Source of the DNA: Pseudomonas turukhanskensis
GTDB taxonomy: Bacteria; Pseudomonadota; Gammaproteobacteria; Pseudomonadales; Pseudomonadaceae
Reading direction: 5' to 3'
Assembly: GCF_027922365.1 (NCBI RefSeq)
Contig: NZ_BSFN01000014.1
Coordinates: 1 to 64,000, forward strand
DNA: 64,000 nucleotides
Numbering within the stretch: the stretch's first letter is position 1; every line of letters begins with the position of its first letter. This document shows, in pieces, positions 60,901 through 64,000 of this stretch. Below the pieces are notes generated by a model. The model was given only the letters and a program-made list of their open reading frames with translations. It made no database searches and had not been told where the DNA came from. The position numbers and the translations under genes were made by a program.

Positions 60901-62847
60901 TTACGCCGAACCGGGTTCCAATTCCACCAACACCGCGCCTTCGGCCACCATCTCGCCTTCAGCGCAATACAGCGCTTTAACGATGCCGTCCTGTGGCGCG
61001 CGGATGCTGTGTTCCATTTTCATTGCTTCCAGCACCACCAAGGCGGTGCCGGCTTTTACAGTTTGGCCCGGTTCGACCAGCACGCGCACGATACTGCCGT
61101 TCATGGGCGCCGTCAGCCCGCCGTGTTGTTGATGGCTGGCCTGGGCAGCGGCAATCGGGTCGAACAGCTGCACGGCGTGCAGTTCACTGTGCCAGTGCAG
61201 GAACAGGGTAGCGCCTTGGCGGATTGCCAGGTGCTGGCGGCGCAGGCCGTCCTGTTCCACCTGCACATAGTCACCCTGGCGTCGCACGCTGGCGTCATTG
61301 CCGCGCAGGCGCACCACCTGTTGTTCGCTGCCGCAGCTCAAGTGCAGGTCGGTTTCGCTCGGCAAGCCGGCACGCCAGCCGCTGGTGCCAGCCCAGGGTG
61401 CATAAGGATCATCGTCGCGTTGCTGCGGCACTTGCGTCAGCTGCCAGGCGCGGGCGGCCAGTTGCCAGAATGCCGGCGGCAACTCGGCGGGCGCTGGCAG
61501 CAACTGCTCCTGATAGCGTGGAATAAATCCGGTATCCAGCTCTGCGGCCGCAAACGCCGGGTGGGCCAGGATGCGTTGCAGGAAAGCCAGGTTGGTTTTT
61601 ACGCCGCCGACGGCAAACTCATCAAGCATGGCCAGCAGGCGCAGGCGCGCCTCTTCGCGGTTGGCGCCCCAGGCAATCAGCTTGCCCAGCATCGGGTCGT
61701 AGAAGGGCGACACCTGATCACCTTCGGCCACGCCGCTATCTACCCGGCGGCCTTCGCCCGGTGCCGATTCGCGGTACAACTGCAACGTGCCGGTGGCCGG
61801 CAGAAAATCATTTTGCGGGTCTTCGGCGTACAAGCGCACTTCAATGGCATGGCCCATCAGCGGCACCTGCTCCTGCGTCAGCGGTAGCGCTTCGCCACGG
61901 GCCACGCGGATTTGCCAGGCTACCAGGTCGAGGCCAGTGATGGCTTCGGTCACCGGGTGCTCCACCTGCAGGCGGGTATTCATTTCCATAAAGAAGAAAT
62001 CGCCGCGCGCATCCAGCAGAAACTCCACCGTGCCGGCACCGACATAACCGATGGCCTGCGCCGCTTTTACCGCCGCTTCGCCCATGGCTTTGCGCAACTC
62101 GGGGCCGAGGCCCGGGGCCGGTGCTTCTTCGACTACTTTCTGGTGGCGGCGCTGAATCGAGCAGTCGCGCTCGTTCAGGTACAGGCAGTTACCGTGCTGA
62201 TCGGCAAAGACCTGGATCTCGACGTGCCGGGGTTTGAGTACGTACTTTTCCACCAGCATCTGGCTGTTGCCGAACGACGACAGTGCCTCGCGCTGGGCCG
62301 AGGCCAGGGCTTCGGCCAGCTCGCTCTCCTGTTCCACCACCTTCATGCCCTTGCCGCCGCCACCAGCGGTGGCCTTGAGCAGCACCGGATAGCCGATGCG
62401 CTCGGCGGCCTCGCGGAAGGTGGCGATATCCTGGGCGTCACCGTGGTAGCCGGGCACCAGGGGCACGCCGGCTTGTTCCATCAGCGCCTTGGCGGCGGAT
62501 TTGCTGCCCATGGCATCAATGGCCGACGCCGGTGGGCCGAGAAAGATCAGCCCGGCAGCTTCAATGGCGCGGGCAAAGCCGGCGTTTTCCGAGAGAAACC
62601 CGTAGCCTGGGTGAATGGCCTGGGCGCCGCTGACCTTGGCCGCCGCAATCAGTTTGTCCACCAGCAGGTAGCTTTCCGCCGGCTTGGCCCCGCCCAGGTC
62701 AACGGCCAGGTCGGCCTCGCGCACATGGCGGGCGTTGCGGTCGATGGCGCTGTGCACGGCCACGGTGCTGATGCCCAACGCTTTGGCAGTGCGCATCACG
62801 CGGCAGGCAATTTCGCCGCGGTTGGCGACTAATAGACGGTCGATCAT
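60901..62847 (-). CDS. liuD: 3-methylcrotonyl-CoA carboxylase alpha (biotin) subunit
   Basis: A 648-residue biotin carboxylase plus carrier subunit of the ATP-dependent carboxylation of 3-methylcrotonyl-CoA. The biotin carboxylase domain spans about 1-445 (LLVANRGEIACRVMRTAKALG, ATP-grasp LLKATAGGGGKGMKVV, MNTRLQVEHPVTE). A middle domain follows, then a C-terminal biotinyl domain with EAMKMEHSIRAP (biotin Lys near 610). Translationally coupled to liuC by a four-base overlap (ATGA at 62844-62847). Confidence 0.95.
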   Translation of the reverse strand: MIDRLLVANRGEIACRVMRTAKALGISTVAVHSAIDRNARHVREADLAVDLGGAKPAESYLLVDKLIAAAKVSGAQAIHPGYGFLSENAGFARAIEAAGLIFLGPPASAIDAMGSKSAAKALMEQAGVPLVPGYHGDAQDIATFREAAERIGYPVLLKATAGGGGKGMKVVEQESELAEALASAQREALSSFGNSQMLVEKYVLKPRHVEIQVFADQHGNCLYLNERDCSIQRRHQKVVEEAPAPGLGPELRKAMGEAAVKAAQAIGYVGAGTVEFLLDARGDFFFMEMNTRLQVEHPVTEAITGLDLVAWQIRVARGEALPLTQEQVPLMGHAIEVRLYAEDPQNDFLPATGTLQLYRESAPGEGRRVDSGVAEGDQVSPFYDPMLGKLIAWGANREEARLRLLAMLDEFAVGGVKTNLAFLQRILAHPAFAAAELDTGFIPRYQEQLLPAPAELPPAFWQLAARAWQLTQVPQQRDDDPYAPWAGTSGWRAGLPSETDLHLSCGSEQQVVRLRGNDASVRRQGDYVQVEQDGLRRQHLAIRQGATLFLHWHSELHAVQLFDPIAAAQASHQQHGGLTAPMNGSIVRVLVEPGQTVKAGTALVVLEAMKMEHSIRAPQDGIVKALYCAEGEMVAEGAVLVELEPGSA

Positions 62848-63644
62848 GGCTGCGGCTCCTGCCAGGCGGGTTTGCGTTTATTTAGAAAGGCGTTCAGGCC
62901 TTCCTGCCCTTCGGCGCTGACGCGGATGCGGGCGATAGCATTTTCGGTGTAGCGACGCAGGGCCGGGGTCAGTACGCCGCTGCCCACTTCCTGCATCAGC
63001 TGCTTGCTCGCTTGCATGGCCTGCGGGCTGTTGAGCAGCAAATTGGCGGTCCAGTTAGCGACCTCGGTTTCCAACTGCTCCGGCGCGTAGCACTCGGCGA
63101 GCAGGCCCAACTGTTGCGCCCGTTCACCGTCGAAGCGTTCGGCAGTGAGCGCGTAACGGCGGGCGGCGCGTTCGCCAATGGCTTGCACCACAAAGGGACT
63201 GATCACCGCCGGCGCCAGGCCGATACGCACTTCCGAGAGGCTGAATTGCGCATCGCGTGTGCCGATGGCCATGTCGCAGCAACTGATCAACCCCAGCGCG
63301 CCGCCATAGGCCGCGCCCTGCACCACGGCCACCGTCGGCAGCTTAAGGTGATACAGGCTGTGCATCAGCTCGGCCAGCTCGCGGGCGTCGTTGAGGTTGG
63401 CGTTGTAGTCGAGCGCGGCGCACTGCTGCATCCAGGCCAGATCGGCACCGGCGCAAAAGTGTTTGCCACGCCCGCGCAGCAGCATAAAGCGCAGGCTGCG
63501 GTCGGCTTTGATGGTGTCCAGGGCGAGAATCAGCTCGCGGATCATCTCAGCGTTAAAGGCGTTGTTTTTCTCCGGACGGTTGAGCCACAGGGTGGCAATA
63601 CCGTTGGCGCAGATGTCCAGTTCAAGAGTGGTGAAATCGGTCAT
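62844..63644 (-). CDS. liuC: Methylglutaconyl-CoA hydratase (crotonase family)
   Basis: A 266-residue crotonase-fold enzyme hydrating 3-methylglutaconyl-CoA to HMG-CoA. Oxyanion-hole segments are LLRGRGKHFCAGADLAWMQ and VQGAAYGGALGLISCCDMAI, followed by SEVRIGLAPAVISPFV. Its place between liuB and liuD assigns the substrate; by sequence alone it is a generic enoyl-CoA hydratase. ATG 63644 lies 28 bases after the liuB stop. Confidence 0.93.
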   Translation of the reverse strand: MTDFTTLELDICANGIATLWLNRPEKNNAFNAEMIRELILALDTIKADRSLRFMLLRGRGKHFCAGADLAWMQQCAALDYNANLNDARELAELMHSLYHLKLPTVAVVQGAAYGGALGLISCCDMAIGTRDAQFSLSEVRIGLAPAVISPFVVQAIGERAARRYALTAERFDGERAQQLGLLAECYAPEQLETEVANWTANLLLNSPQAMQASKQLMQEVGSGVLTPALRRYTENAIARIRVSAEGQEGLNAFLNKRKPAWQEPQP

Positions 63645-63671
63645 GGCACAAGTCTCGTCGGGGTGGCCGGA

Positions 63672-64000
63672 TTACATCCGGAACACACCAAATTGGGTCG
63701 GCTCGATGGGCGCATTCAGGCTGGCGGACAGCGCCAAGGCCAGCACGTCGCGGGTTTGCGCCGGGTCGATCACGCCGTCATCCCACAGGCGGGCGCTGGA
63801 GTAGTAGGGGTGACCCTGCTGTTCGTACTGGGCCAGAATCGGCTGCTTGATCGCCGCTTCTTCTTCGGCACTCAACTGCTGGCCGCTGCGCTCGGCCTGT
63901 TCGCGCTTTACCTGCGCCAATACGCCTGCTGCCTGCTCGCCGCCCATTACGCCGATGCGCGCGTTGGGCCACATCCACAGAAAACGCGGGTCGTAGGCGC
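63672..64000 (-). CDS. liuB: 3-methylcrotonyl-CoA carboxylase beta (carboxyltransferase) subunit, C-terminal part
   Basis: Partial: the window ends inside the gene. The visible C-terminal 108 residues contain FLWMWPNARIGVMGGEQAAGVL, HPYYSSARLWDDGVIDPAQT and end FGVFRM, typical of the carboxyltransferase subunit that accepts carboxybiotin from LiuD. The true start lies to the right of the window. Same strand and close spacing with liuC-liuD-liuE mark one leucine-degradation operon. Confidence 0.93.
   Translation of the reverse strand, partial: AYDPRFLWMWPNARIGVMGGEQAAGVLAQVKREQAERSGQQLSAEEEAAIKQPILAQYEQQGHPYYSSARLWDDGVIDPAQTRDVLALALSASLNAPIEPTQFGVFRM

Overview
The window is chromosomal DNA of a gamma-proteobacterium of the Pseudomonas group, probably near Pseudomonas or Halopseudomonas. 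The evidence is GC-rich coding sequence, proteins that read as Pseudomonas orthologues (UvrB, SlyA, TrkH, CyaB, GpsA, FabA/FabB, Liu enzymes), and gene neighbourhoods I recall from P. aeruginosa: an aspartate-family aminotransferase beside uvrB; cyaB beside a glycosyltransferase and a metallophosphoesterase; a hybrid kinase beside fabAB; and the liu leucine-degradation order. No rRNA, CRISPR array, prophage or intact insertion sequence was seen. One tRNA gene (Asn) is present.

Layout. 1-8.1 kb: possible IS-end remnant, sseA, tRNA-Asn with a decayed partial copy, aminotransferase, uvrB, an AlkC-like glycosylase, a 42-residue ORF behind an Anr/FNR-type promoter, a DUF2804 protein and a slyA regulator behind a SlyA-type operator. 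8.4-22.1 kb: FimV-like protein, Rdx protein, DMT transporter, CsaA, AraC regulator, a plcP-agt lipid-remodelling pair behind a Pho-box-like array, the adenylate cyclase cyaB, an HD-domain protein, a Mpo1-like membrane protein, a second AraC regulator, trkH and a nitroreductase. Dispersed inverted repeats sit in several gaps.

22.5-52.2 kb is the notable region. It holds eight consecutive same-strand genes for very large, acidic, apparently cysteine-free RTX (calcium-binding repeat) proteins, followed by an overlapping three-gene type I secretion system (PrtD-type ABC exporter, HlyD-type adaptor, TolC-type outer-membrane channel). Proteins 1 and 2 (1688 and 1341 aa) carry propeller-like repeats before the RTX region. 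Proteins 3-8 (822-850 aa) are a paralogous family with a shared N-terminal domain of about 285 residues that I do not recognise, an RTX middle, and a common C-terminal module ending in an Asp-plus-hydrophobic tail typical of PrtD-type substrates. I see no protease, lipase, acyltransferase or pore-forming part, so a structural extracellular role (surface layer, matrix or adhesin) is the most economical guess. A perfect CRP/Vfr-type site precedes RTX gene 2. With cyaB in the same window this suggests cAMP control.

52.3-64 kb is housekeeping: rluB, the fabA-fabB unsaturated fatty acid operon, a hybrid histidine kinase, gpsA-DUF4389-sixA, and liuB(partial)-liuC-liuD-liuE for leucine catabolism, which runs off the right edge.
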